Shown here: positions 25,218 to 34,120 of the stretch, in pieces | Layout of the letters: each line of letters starts with the position of its first letter | Numbering within the stretch: the first letter of the stretch is position 1 | DNA from: Eubacteriaceae bacterium | Lineage (GTDB): Bacteria; Bacillota; Clostridia; Lachnospirales; Lachnospiraceae | Assembly (NCBI GenBank): GCA_902363805.1 | Contig: CABJBF010000001.1 | Span: forward strand, 496,001-560,000 | Direction: 5' to 3' | DNA length: 64,000 nt | Translations under genes and position numbers: made by a program | Notes under the pieces: generated by a model | What the model was told of the DNA's origin: nothing | Database searches by the model: none | Seen by the model: only the letters and a program-made list of their open reading frames with translations

Positions 25218-25984
25218 AAGGGTTTTATGCGTATCTTAAAAAAGAATTGTGGGAACAGGTTGCAACATTTAAGGTGCTGATAGTTGTTCTTTTGTTTTTT
25301 TTGTTAGGCGTAATAAGTCCAATTGGAGCAAAGTATACAACCGAAGTTATTGGTGCATTATCAACTGATTTAATTAATCTACAAATGCCAGACCCGACAT
25401 ATATAGATGCTTGGGCTCAATATTTTAAAAATATTTCACAGTTAGGATTTGTCGTTTTTGTAATTATATTTTATAACACTTTAGGAAATGAGCTTATAAA
25501 AGGAACATTGATAATTCCGTTTTCTAAAGGATTAGCAATAAGAGAAGTTGTTAATGCAAAATTTTGTGCATTGGTCATTAATTGGACTGTATCACTTGTA
25601 GTTAGCTTTTTTTCATGTAGCTTGTACACGAAAGTACTTTTTCCGGATGTGAACTTTACTGGAGTGATGCCATTGCTATTTTGTTCATGGCTATTTGGCG
25701 TATTTCTAATTGCTTTAATTATATGCACAAATGTAGTCTGTAAAGGAGGTTATGTTAGCTTATTATTGATAGTAAGTTGTATAGGAGTTTTATTCTTGAT
25801 TAATTTAATTCCCAAAATGAAAGAATATAATCCATTAAATATTGTGAATATTGATGTGGCTACAGCAATCAGTGGGAAAGTATATCATTTCGAAAAGAGC
25901 GGCATTGTAACGTTAGTTGCAATTGTTGTGGCTTTAATAATTTCTAATTTAATTGTTGGATTAAAAAAGGAATATTATAATTAA
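25214..25984 (+). CDS. ABC-2-type permease, second system
   Basis: A 256-residue permease with about six membrane segments, beginning with a cytoplasmic KKELWEQV helix and VLIVVLLFFLLGVISPIGAK, and ending with IVTLVAIVVALIISNLIVGL. An extracellular loop of about 40 residues follows the first helix (residues 40-75), as in NatB/BcrB-like permeases. It ends the operon. No terminator is obvious; after it lies a 447-bp AT-rich stretch (25985-26431) in which I see no gene, only scattered near-repeats of ACTGATTC. Confidence 0.87.
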   Translation: MKGFYAYLKKELWEQVATFKVLIVVLLFFLLGVISPIGAKYTTEVIGALSTDLINLQMPDPTYIDAWAQYFKNISQLGFVVFVIIFYNTLGNELIKGTLIIPFSKGLAIREVVNAKFCALVINWTVSLVVSFFSCSLYTKVLFPDVNFTGVMPLLFCSWLFGVFLIALIICTNVVCKGGYVSLLLIVSCIGVLFLINLIPKMKEYNPLNIVNIDVATAISGKVYHFEKSGIVTLVAIVVALIISNLIVGLKKEYYN

Positions 25985-26431
25985 TAACACCTTTTGTGTG
26001 TTCGTTTTTTAAATGTTAATTTGAGGGCACTTCGATCATAAAAGGGAACAGTTATGACATACAAAAGTCATTAGTTCTTCTGGTACGGAAGTACATGAAT
26101 AGATTTATGCTAGCAAAAAGGATGTGGAATCGATTCATGTTGTTACTGATTCAGTGGTATGTAACCTTTTTATAACAAAACTGATTCTTTACAATCAAAA
26201 AAGGATGTTTTACTTTTGCACGGGGTGAAGAATTACAATTTTCAATTGCAATCCAGTCGTTTCTGTGTTAACTGATTCTTTTTCTCAGAAACATTAATAA
26301 AAGTTAAAAAATACGCGCGCATTGTCATATTCAAAAATACATTTTGAGCTAGTTATGATTATAATAAAACAACATCTCAAATCATAGGGAGGTTTCGTTT
26401 AAAAGCGAGATATGCATTAGGAACAAGGGTT

Positions 26432-27736
26432 TTATCGACACTTGCTCTTATCAAGCCAATACTGAAATTCCTCAAGGCTAATCTGTCCTTCTTCGCAGAG
26501 TTTACGCTTTTCACGGGCAGTTTTGCTCCATTCGGTAAATTCTTTTTTGGAAATATACATAGTACGTTTTCTGGAGTCCATCCGGCGGTATGCTTTTGTG
26601 TACGCCTGATGGATTTCATCATTTTCATGCTTCTTTACGAAGGTGTTGATGGCACCTACTTCTTTACAAGTCTTGCCACTGGCTGTATCAATGCGTTCAC
26701 AATATTCGCTGTCCAATCTGCCGGAGGGGATGAAGAATCTGCCACAGTTTTTGCATTGCTTATACAATACATTTCCTTTGGCAAGATACATAAATTCATA
26801 ACGGAACCAGTCCTGTACGGAGTTAATATCATAGACCTCACGGACGGGCATATTTTCATCGATGATTTTATTTACTATGTCTAAGTGGTTAAAAGCATGA
26901 ACACCGATAGGCATAAGGTGCGTATTGAAGCTTGTGCTGGTATAGGTATCACGCATATTGTCCTTTGACTCCATGAGATATAGGTACTGTAAGGTATCAT
27001 ATTCAGAGAAAAGCTTATCCTTCATAAGAAGCATATCAAAATCTGCGGTTAATAAATCCTTCTGATAATCTAAAAATGCTGCGGTCATGCGTATACCATA
27101 GTTGATAAATTCTGCAATGTCATATAATCCGTCTGCTTCTTCCGGCATCAGAATGTCGGTATCCTCATCATAATTAAAAGCATTCCCTAAGATTTTTTTA
27201 TAATGCTCCAGTGCAATGAACGGATAAAAGTTATATACAAACAGTTCCGTTACATACTGGAGAAAACAGCAGTTAACAAGGAACAGAAAGAAGTTGTCCT
27301 TTTGGAGTGCTGCCAGTGTGGAGTTTACAGCGGTTTGTGTAACATCCGTGAAATTAAAGCGGATAATACCATCTGCATCCGGTGCGGAAGCCTTTTGTTC
27401 AATCATGGTAGTAATGTTTTCGGACATATTTTTCATATAAGCAATGATTTCCTCTGTTTCCAATGCAATAAAATCAAGAATACTTGTACCAGCAGGGTAT
27501 TCCTTTAATATCTGGAACTGCTCGCTCAGAGCAATCCGGTAGAAGGATGTTTTATTTTCATTATAGGTATATCCAATAGGGAAGTGGCACAGCACAGAGT
27601 GTGCTTCATCCATTTTTTTATCGATCTGTGCAATGCTGGATTCTGACAAATAACCCTTCTCTATAATCTCTTCCGTAGTAAATTTTCTATATCCTAACAT
27701 ATCCTTGATGGATTCAAAATTCTCATAAATGCCCAT
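26432..27736 (-). CDS. DUF6076-like protein with C-terminal zinc-binding module
   Basis: A 434-residue protein found in Clostridial mobile elements; I believe it belongs to DUF6076, from memory of the family pattern. The N-terminal 290 residues are helical, with no motif I can name. The C-terminus has CKNCGRFFIPSGRLDSEYC and then Cys at CKEVG, a likely zinc site, followed by a basic helical tail (RRMDSRKRTMYISKKEFTEW). This tail resembles RNA- or DNA-binding modules. It points against the element's other genes and has an operator-like repeat upstream. Function unknown. Confidence 0.7.
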   Translation of the reverse strand: MGIYENFESIKDMLGYRKFTTEEIIEKGYLSESSIAQIDKKMDEAHSVLCHFPIGYTYNENKTSFYRIALSEQFQILKEYPAGTSILDFIALETEEIIAYMKNMSENITTMIEQKASAPDADGIIRFNFTDVTQTAVNSTLAALQKDNFFLFLVNCCFLQYVTELFVYNFYPFIALEHYKKILGNAFNYDEDTDILMPEEADGLYDIAEFINYGIRMTAAFLDYQKDLLTADFDMLLMKDKLFSEYDTLQYLYLMESKDNMRDTYTSTSFNTHLMPIGVHAFNHLDIVNKIIDENMPVREVYDINSVQDWFRYEFMYLAKGNVLYKQCKNCGRFFIPSGRLDSEYCERIDTASGKTCKEVGAINTFVKKHENDEIHQAYTKAYRRMDSRKRTMYISKKEFTEWSKTAREKRKLCEEGQISLEEFQYWLDKSKCR

Positions 27737-27753
27737 AATATCAGCCTTTCTTT

Positions 27754-27815
27754 GTTAAACATAGTATCGTAACTATAGCGAAAATCGCTAAAGTGTTAAA
27801 CATAAAATAGCGATT
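27754..27815 (-). promoter_or_regulatory. Operator-like repeats upstream of the DUF6076 gene
   Basis: TAGCGA-AAA-TCGCTA at 27776-27790 is a perfect inverted repeat, with another TAGCGA half site at about 27808. GTTAAACATA occurs twice, at 27754 and about 27794. The arrangement fits a repressor or activator binding region. Confidence 0.45.
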
Positions 27816-28133
27816 ATCAATACGATTTATAAGAATAATAGTTGATTTTGCAGAAAATGTCAACTATAATCAAAAAACGAAAACAGATAATCGAAGCAGG
27901 GATTATCGTTAAACAACTGAATAGCTGCTTATGAAGAACAACAGACTTACGCCATGACTCCGGTAACGGACGAGCGAAGATATAATGACACTTCCGCAAA
28001 GGGTGGGAGAGGATCTTGAGCAGAAGAGACCCATGCAGGCTGTGGATGATAAAAAAGAAACAGTGGCTGCAAGGTTACCTGAAACGGTAACATTCTTCAT
28101 AAGGTGAGAACAGCAAACTTCCTTTTTCACAAA

Positions 28134-28197
28134 TGTTTCGTAAGGTAAGATGCAAAACAAGTCCCTAGGGAAACTTTGCCTTTTACCTTACGGAACA
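28134..28197 (+). other. Long interrupted hairpin in a gene-free stretch
   Basis: TGTTTCGTAAGGTAA and TTACCTTACGGAACA pair over 14 of 15 positions, and the interior holds further pairing (GCAAA with TTTGC, and TCCCTAGGGA). No T-run follows. It lies in the 810-bp stretch 27817-28628 between two genes, where I see no credible coding frame. It could be a structured RNA or a protein-binding site. Confidence 0.4.
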
Positions 28198-28628
28198 TGA
28201 GGAATCAAAGCTTTTACTTGTAACTGTTTAAGACCAAGCAATACAAAGTATTTTAAGGATTGGCGTTGGACAGTTACTATTCAGTAAGGAAGGTAACATC
28301 ATAGAATCAAGGCACAGCCAGGCGGACCGGGAAGGTGCGCTATCGCCTAAACTGACGGAAGGAACAGGTTCGAGCAAATTTTATTTAATGTTCACTTGCC
28401 AGTCGGGAGATTTTGATGTATACTCTGACTCACAGGTTGCAGTGGTTATATTTTCCACTAAAAAAGATTACCGTAACTGATAATACCGGATTACCGGTAC
28501 CGACAGGGAGCCCAGCCAGCGAAGTGTCGTACTTGCAACCGTATTAACTGAATATGTTTGAATGAAGAAGCAATAGAGAGTGCAATAATTCCAGTTGAGA
28601 TGCACATTAGATTAAGTGACCGCTTTTC

Positions 28629-28754
28629 ATGGCAGACAGAGTAAAAGAAGCAGATAACATGTATCTGTTTGGACTGCGTATGCAGGGAGACTCTGATGCC
28701 ATGGAGGCGGTCTTTTTGCGTGCTAACAATGAGGAAATGCAACGACTGAGATGA
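28629..28754 (+). CDS. Possible 41-residue protein upstream of the recombinases
   Basis: ATG 28629 opens a frame encoding MADRVKEADNMYLFGLRMQG and a charged tail ending NEEMQRLR. The composition is protein-like and the stop overlaps an ATG of the next frame (ATGA), which suggests coupling, but there is no good ribosome binding site. It may be the end of a decayed longer gene. Confidence 0.4.
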   Translation: MADRVKEADNMYLFGLRMQGDSDAMEAVFLRANNEEMQRLR

Positions 28755-28813
28755 AGCGAAGCGGAATTGAGGTGCATTTCCATGAATCTAATGTGAAAAC
28801 TGGAGGAAGTAGA

Positions 28814-29005
28814 ATGGACGAACTGATAGAACAAAAAGCTGTCAGTGAAGAGATAGAGGAAACTATAGGTTGTGAGCTTGCCGGGGATATTCATACCACA
28901 AAGTATGGGGAATACAAGGTAATCAGCACATTTTCAGATACCGGGGAGAGTATCACGGATTTGTTGTCAGCCTATATTGATCGAGTCGCTTCACTGAAAT
29001 ACTAG
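28814..29005 (+). CDS. TnpW-like transposon-encoded small protein
   Basis: A 63-residue protein directly upstream of the serine recombinases. Its C-terminal half (KYGEYKVISTFSDTGESITD, then LLSAYIDRV) fits the TnpW-like pattern in which a short beta hairpin is followed by a helix with an I-x-D-x-L core. ATG 28814 has TGGAGGAAG upstream; an in-frame ATG at 28751 would add 21 residues. Its role in excision or integration is unknown. Confidence 0.55.
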   Translation: MDELIEQKAVSEEIEETIGCELAGDIHTTKYGEYKVISTFSDTGESITDLLSAYIDRVASLKY

Positions 29006-29053
29006 AGAATTTACAGACGGTGGCAGATTCTGCCACCGGGAAAGGAGAACATT

Positions 29054-30703
29054 ATGAGTGAGATGAAATACCGTGCTTGTGCCTACCTTCGTCTTTCAAG
29101 GGAAGATGATGATAAGCGTGGCAGTACGGATGAGAGTAACAGTATCAAAAGCCAGCGTATGATGATAGAAAGCTTTGTGCGGGGGTTTCCGGATGTAGAG
29201 CTGGTTAAGGAGGTCTGTGACGACGGATTTTCGGGAACGGACTATGAAAGACCGGCTTTTATGGAGATGATAGCCATGGTGGAGAAAGGAGAGATTGACT
29301 GCATTATCGTCAAGGATTTATCCAGACTTGGACGTGAGTATATCGGTGCAGGCAATTATATCCAGAAGTATTTTCCACAGAAGAATGTTAGGTTTATTGC
29401 TATCAATGACAATTATGACAGTCTTACCGCTAACAGCAGTGACCGGTATATGGTTGTACCCGTCAAGAATTTCGTTAATGAGAGCTATTGCAGGGATATT
29501 TCCATAAAGTCCCGCAGTAACCAGCAGGTAAAAAGAATGAATGGAGAGTATATCGGTTCTTTTGTCTGCTACGGGTACCGTAAGGATGAGAAGGACAAAA
29601 ATAAGATTGTTCCTGACGAGGAAGCGGCAAGGGTTGTGCAGGATATTTTTGCATGGAAGCTGATGGGGCTTAGTGCCAATTCCATTGCGGCAAAGCTGAA
29701 TGAAAGAGGAACTCTTTCGCCGGCAGAGTATAAAAAGGCTCACGGGGAAAAGTTTAAGACCAGCTTTCAAAGGAATCCGGAGGCGAAGTGGACACCAAAG
29801 GCAGTTTTACGCATCCTTTCTAACGAGATTTATATCGGTGTTTTGGAACAGGGGAAGCGAGAAAAGGTAAGCTATAAGGTGAAAAAGACCATAGAAAAGC
29901 CAAAGTCCCAGTGGATTCGGGTGGAGAACAATCACACACCGATTATTACGGAAGCGGATTTTAAGGCGGTGCAGGAGCTTTTGAAGCGTGATACAAGAGC
30001 AAAGGAAAGAATGACAGAGCCAAAGCTTTATGCCGGGCTTCTTTTCTGCGGTGACTGTGGAAGGGGACTGGTCAGCAGGAAGGTTCCTTATAAGGATACG
30101 GTGAACGAATACTATATCTGCTCCGGCTATAACAGGGGGAAGGAATGTACCAGACACAGTATCAAGGTGGATGTATTAAATGAGATTGTTTTGGGTGAGG
30201 TCAGAAAGTATGTGAAGCAGCTTACGGATACCAAGAAGTTGTTAAGCATCTTAGATGCAAAGCAGATTCGTTTTGAGGAAGCCCTAAACCGTGATAAGGA
30301 GATTGCGATGTTAAAGGAAAAGGAGCAGGAATACAGTGCCATGAAATCTGCCCTTTATACGGATTTACAGGAGAAGCTTATTACACAGGAACAGTTTAAC
30401 CGCTACAGGGAGATTTACAGCAACAAGCTTTCGGAGATTGCAGCTGCAATTAAGGTGCAGGAGACAACTGTAAAATCCATATACGAAAACGGAATTGCAG
30501 CAGGACAGTGGCTGGATGACTTGCGTGAAAATATGGAGATAGAAAAGCTGGACCGTATGCTTTTGGTTTCTCTGATTGACAAGATCTTAGTCTATGAGGA
30601 CAAGACGGTAGAGATAGTGTTTAAGTACCGTAATGAGATGGCAAAGGCGGTAGAGCTTGTAAAGGGTGAACTGGAAGCGGAAGCCATGAGGGAGGTGTCC
30701 TAG
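29054..30703 (+). CDS. Large serine recombinase 1
   Basis: A 549-residue site-specific recombinase. The N-terminal resolvase domain (1-155) has the catalytic Ser in YLRLSREDD and the DDGFSGTDYERPAF and IVKDLSRLGR motifs. A recombinase domain (about 170-290) follows, with WTPKAVLRILSNEIYIGVLE, then a zinc ribbon CGDCGRGLVS and CSGYNRGKEC (about 335-370) and a coiled coil (about 400-470). Such enzymes integrate and excise elements at two-base cores without repair. It is the first of three in a row; the next begins two bases after its stop. Confidence 0.95.
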   Translation: MSEMKYRACAYLRLSREDDDKRGSTDESNSIKSQRMMIESFVRGFPDVELVKEVCDDGFSGTDYERPAFMEMIAMVEKGEIDCIIVKDLSRLGREYIGAGNYIQKYFPQKNVRFIAINDNYDSLTANSSDRYMVVPVKNFVNESYCRDISIKSRSNQQVKRMNGEYIGSFVCYGYRKDEKDKNKIVPDEEAARVVQDIFAWKLMGLSANSIAAKLNERGTLSPAEYKKAHGEKFKTSFQRNPEAKWTPKAVLRILSNEIYIGVLEQGKREKVSYKVKKTIEKPKSQWIRVENNHTPIITEADFKAVQELLKRDTRAKERMTEPKLYAGLLFCGDCGRGLVSRKVPYKDTVNEYYICSGYNRGKECTRHSIKVDVLNEIVLGEVRKYVKQLTDTKKLLSILDAKQIRFEEALNRDKEIAMLKEKEQEYSAMKSALYTDLQEKLITQEQFNRYREIYSNKLSEIAAAIKVQETTVKSIYENGIAAGQWLDDLRENMEIEKLDRMLLVSLIDKILVYEDKTVEIVFKYRNEMAKAVELVKGELEAEAMREVS

Positions 30704-30704
30704 G

Positions 30705-32462
30705 ATGGCAAGAAAAGAAGGAAGATTTAATGCACTTGCGGATAAGGTTCCTTCGTCTGATAAGGATAAAACTGTAACATATGTTACAACAGAGAAGCAG
30801 TATCATGTTGCGCTGTATGCCAGATTGTCGGTAGAAAAGGATGGCAGGAAAAGTGATTCCATAGAAAGTCAGTTTATGATTATGGAAAACTTTATCAAGG
30901 AGCGACCGGAACTAACCCATTATCAGAAGTATTTTGACAGGGGTGTGTCGGGAACCACTTTTACCAGACCTGATTTTATGCGAATGATGGATGATGTGAG
31001 GGCAGGAAAGATAGACTGCATTATTGTAAAGGATTTGTCCCGTTTTGGACGTGATTATCTGGAAACAGGTAATTATATTGAAACCATACTGCCATTTCTG
31101 GGTGTGCGGTTTATTTCAGTAAACGATCATTTTGATACCGTGGAGGATTACAACGGAAACAAGGGGCTTGGGATTTCTCTTATGAACCTTGTAAATGATA
31201 TGTATGCAAAGGATGTGTCAAAGCGTATTACTTCGGCATTTCAAAGCTGTATGGAAAGAGGCAGTGTGCTTGGTCATGCACCTTATGGCTACAGTAGCGT
31301 GAAAACGGATGATGGACACAGACTTGTTATAGATGAGCCTGCGGCTGAGATTGTCAGAAAGATATTTCAGATGGCAAAGAGCGGTATGAGCCACCGTGCC
31401 ATTGCAAGGGAGCTGACACAGGCAGGGGTCAGAATACCGGAAGAATATAGGCAGACGCAACTTGCCTATATCACGGAAGGGGAGCCTCTTAGTGAATGGA
31501 AGAATGGTACCATTTCCCAGATTCTTTCCAATGAAGCCTATATAGGAACGCTTCAGCAGGGAAAGACAAAAAGGTGTCTGTATCAGGGCTTGGAGAGACA
31601 AAAGGTGTCAAAGAATGAGTGGATTATCCATGAGGATGCCCATGACGCTATTGTTTCTAAAGAACTTTTTTATGAAGTCCGAAGTGTAGTGGATAAGAAA
31701 AAGGAAAAGAAATCTTTTGTGGCAAGAGAAGATTTACCGCTGACGGCAGACAGGTATAAGGGCATCTTAAAATGTCCCGTGTGTGGTGGTGATTTTTCGA
31801 GAGAATCTTCCATTATTTATTCCGGGGAAGGGGATGTGCGACTGTATTATTACCGTTGCAGACACAATCCTCTGCCTGTGGAGGAAAGGGATAAGGAAGC
31901 TGTAATAAAGATATCCGAGGAACAGCTGGATTTGCTGGTGTTTGAATCTTTGCAAAAGGCAGTAAAGGAGCTTGTGCCGGATAAAAAGAAGCTTCTGAAT
32001 GCTTTGGAAAAAGGCTTCCAGCCGGCAGAAACAACGCTTAAGGCAAGGATAGCGGATTTGAAGAAGCGTGCGGAGCGTCTTTCCTTTGAAGGAAGTGAAC
32101 TTTACGGGAGCTATGTAAAGGGTGAGATTAGCAGGGATGAGCTTGAAGATGCCAATAGAAGGCAGGAGCAGGAAAGGGTAAGGCTTGATAAGGAGCTGTT
32201 ACAAGCTGAGAAGGATTACAAAGCTTTTGTTCGTAATACAAAGGAGCAGAAGAAATTTGTAAATGCCCTTGTATCCGTAAAGGATAAGTCGGTTCTGACA
32301 CCGGAGCTTGTGGAAACCCTTATTTCAGGGATTACCCTGACAGCGGACCGGCATATGGAGATTCAGTACCGTTTTAACAGTGATAAGTCCACTGGTTATA
32401 CGGATACATTCCGTTTTCCGAGAAGAACCAAGTGGAATGAAGGAGGTAGGACAGATGTCTAA
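30705..32462 (+). CDS. Large serine recombinase 2
   Basis: A 585-residue recombinase with catalytic Ser in YARLSVEKDGRK, DRGVSGTTFTRPDF and IVKDLSRFGRDYLETG. The recombinase domain ends in ISQILSNEAYIGTLQQGKTK, and the zinc site is CPVCGGDF with a downstream Cys in YYRCRHN. It has an N-terminal extension of about 35 residues relative to its neighbours. The GGGAGGTG binding site lies in the end of the upstream gene; its own end overlaps the start of recombinase 3 by eight bases. It is about 60 percent alike in layout to the others but clearly diverged, not a recent duplicate. Confidence 0.94.
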   Translation: MARKEGRFNALADKVPSSDKDKTVTYVTTEKQYHVALYARLSVEKDGRKSDSIESQFMIMENFIKERPELTHYQKYFDRGVSGTTFTRPDFMRMMDDVRAGKIDCIIVKDLSRFGRDYLETGNYIETILPFLGVRFISVNDHFDTVEDYNGNKGLGISLMNLVNDMYAKDVSKRITSAFQSCMERGSVLGHAPYGYSSVKTDDGHRLVIDEPAAEIVRKIFQMAKSGMSHRAIARELTQAGVRIPEEYRQTQLAYITEGEPLSEWKNGTISQILSNEAYIGTLQQGKTKRCLYQGLERQKVSKNEWIIHEDAHDAIVSKELFYEVRSVVDKKKEKKSFVAREDLPLTADRYKGILKCPVCGGDFSRESSIIYSGEGDVRLYYYRCRHNPLPVEERDKEAVIKISEEQLDLLVFESLQKAVKELVPDKKKLLNALEKGFQPAETTLKARIADLKKRAERLSFEGSELYGSYVKGEISRDELEDANRRQEQERVRLDKELLQAEKDYKAFVRNTKEQKKFVNALVSVKDKSVLTPELVETLISGITLTADRHMEIQYRFNSDKSTGYTDTFRFPRRTKWNEGGRTDV

Positions 32463-34017
32463 TCTGGTTATGTATTTAAGATTATCTTTGGAGGATGATG
32501 TGAATGCGGATGAGAGTAACAGTATTACCAATCAGCGTAGAATCATCCGTGATTATATAAGCTCACATGAAGATTTGCGTTCCATGACTGTAACGGAAAA
32601 GTGTGATGACGGATATTCCGGCACAAACATGAACCGTCCGGGAATGCAGGAGCTTCTTGCTATGGTAAAAGAGCAGAGGGTGGACTGTATCATTGTAAAG
32701 GATATGTCCCGTTTTGCACGAAACTATCTGGAAACAGGGAAGTATATTGAACAGATATTTCCTTTTATGGGAATCCGTTTTATAGCTATTAACGATAATT
32801 ACGACAGTAAGGATTATGTGGGCGGTATCGGTGAGATAGATGTGCAGTTTAAGGCTCTGCTGTATGATTTTTACAGTAAGGATCTTTCGCAGAAGGTATC
32901 TACGGCAGTAATGGCAAGGAAGGATAAGGGAATGTTTATCGGGATATGTGCTCCCTTTGGATATTTAAAATCCAAGAATAATGCCTGTGAGCTTCTGGTG
33001 GATGAGGAAGCAGCCGCTGTTGTGAAGAGCATTTTTACGCTTCGTGCAGGTGGAGCGAGTATTGCCGGTATTGTAAGGACATTAAACGGAGAAGGAATTG
33101 ATACTCCTGCGGCGTACCACAGAAGAAAGGGTACATACGCAAATATGTACACCAAAGGGGATTCGCCCCTGTGGACAGATTATAAGGTAAATTCCATCCT
33201 GAATAACGAGATGTATATCGGTACTTTTGTGTATGGGAAAAGCCGTGTGAAAGAGATTGGTTCCCGACGTAAGAAGATGCTTCCGCCAAGTGAATGGAAG
33301 CGGATACCAAACCATCACGAAGCTATAGTTTCAAAGGAAGTATATGAGAAGGTACAAGCGATGAAGGGAACTGTGCCGGAGGCTTTTACACCGGTAGGGA
33401 AAAAGGCATCGGTCTATACCGGAAGGTTAGTCTGCAACTGTTGCGGCAGAAATATGATCTACCATAAGGACCGCCTGGGCAAGAGATTTTTCAACTGTGA
33501 AGTGAACTACAGGAAGAATAATAACTGTGTCCACCGGGTACTTGTAACAGACCTTGATGGTATCATAAAAGGTGAGCTTTCCAAGCAGATATCAGGACTT
33601 GCAAAGCTGAAGCTTCTTATGGAAAAGGAAAGAGAGCAACATAATGAGCGTATCCGTGGGGCAAAGCAGAGACTGGCTATGGCAGAAGATACACACCGGA
33701 GACTGGAACTGGAGCTTCGGACAGCATACGAATCCTATGCAAAGGGTGTTACAGACAGGGAAACATATCTTATGCAGAAGCAGTCCTATGAAGCCATGAT
33801 AGATGGAATCAGGGAGAAGATAGAGGCACAGAAGGAAGCTATTTTTACACTGGAAAACCAGATGCCGTCTGAGAACAGTGGAATACAGTTTCTGGAAGGT
33901 AAGTCTGAAATCGCAGAGATTACAGACGAGCTTCTGGATGTACTGCTTGATAAGGTAGTCGTGTATGCCGACAAGACCATAGAGCTTAGGTGGAAGTTTA
34001 GCAACAGAAGCAACTAA
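32455..34017 (+). CDS. Large serine recombinase 3
   Basis: A 520-residue recombinase with catalytic Ser in YLRLSLEDD, DDGYSGTNMNRPGM and IVKDMSRFARNYLETG. The zinc ribbon is CNCCGRNMIYH with Cys in FFNCEVNYRKNNNC. ATG 32455 follows AAGGAGGTAGGAC. It is the last gene of the element, 100 bases before the right junction. Triplets of serine recombinases mark one group of Firmicutes integrative elements; which of the three does the strand exchange cannot be told from sequence. Confidence 0.94.
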   Translation: MSNLVMYLRLSLEDDVNADESNSITNQRRIIRDYISSHEDLRSMTVTEKCDDGYSGTNMNRPGMQELLAMVKEQRVDCIIVKDMSRFARNYLETGKYIEQIFPFMGIRFIAINDNYDSKDYVGGIGEIDVQFKALLYDFYSKDLSQKVSTAVMARKDKGMFIGICAPFGYLKSKNNACELLVDEEAAAVVKSIFTLRAGGASIAGIVRTLNGEGIDTPAAYHRRKGTYANMYTKGDSPLWTDYKVNSILNNEMYIGTFVYGKSRVKEIGSRRKKMLPPSEWKRIPNHHEAIVSKEVYEKVQAMKGTVPEAFTPVGKKASVYTGRLVCNCCGRNMIYHKDRLGKRFFNCEVNYRKNNNCVHRVLVTDLDGIIKGELSKQISGLAKLKLLMEKEREQHNERIRGAKQRLAMAEDTHRRLELELRTAYESYAKGVTDRETYLMQKQSYEAMIDGIREKIEAQKEAIFTLENQMPSENSGIQFLEGKSEIAEITDELLDVLLDKVVVYADKTIELRWKFSNRSN

Positions 34018-34096
34018 GGAGATGTATCAGCTTTCGGTGGTAATTTAGCCGGAAGCTGGTATAATGAAGAGGAAGAAAAAAGTTTAAGAAAAATGT

Positions 34097-34120
34097 TGTC
34101 AACTGCTTGACACAAGAGGG
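34097..34120 (+). other. Right attachment region (attR-like)
   Basis: TGTCAA-CTGC-TTGACA at 34097-34112 is an inverted repeat ending six bases before the GG core at 34119-34120, a fit for the element-side arm of a serine recombinase site. On the left, TGACAAGCTTAAG at 9642-9654 shows one half of the same motif. Confidence 0.5.

Larger units (their letters stand above)
9625..34118 (+). mobile_element. Integrative and mobilizable element inserted in hsdR
   Basis: About 24.5 kb separates the two halves of hsdR. Left junction: CTGACTGG then element; right junction: element ending AAGAG, then GGTTTTGATG. Using a shared GG dinucleotide, the host sequence CTGACTGGTTTTGATG restores the frame Leu-Thr-Gly-Phe-Asp. 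A two-base core is typical of large serine recombinases, three of which lie at the right end. The element holds MobC and a relaxase but no type IV secretion genes, so it is mobilizable and not self-transmissible on what is visible. It carries a nested AT-rich peptide-biosynthesis cassette. Confidence 0.9.

Noticed and set aside
26377..26628. Minus-strand frame of 83 codons
   Set aside because: Overlaps the end of the DUF6076-like gene in another phase; the longer gene has the zinc-site pattern.
9625..34118. Self-transmissible ICE
   Set aside because: No VirB4, VirD4/coupling protein or other mating-pair genes were found, only relaxase and MobC.
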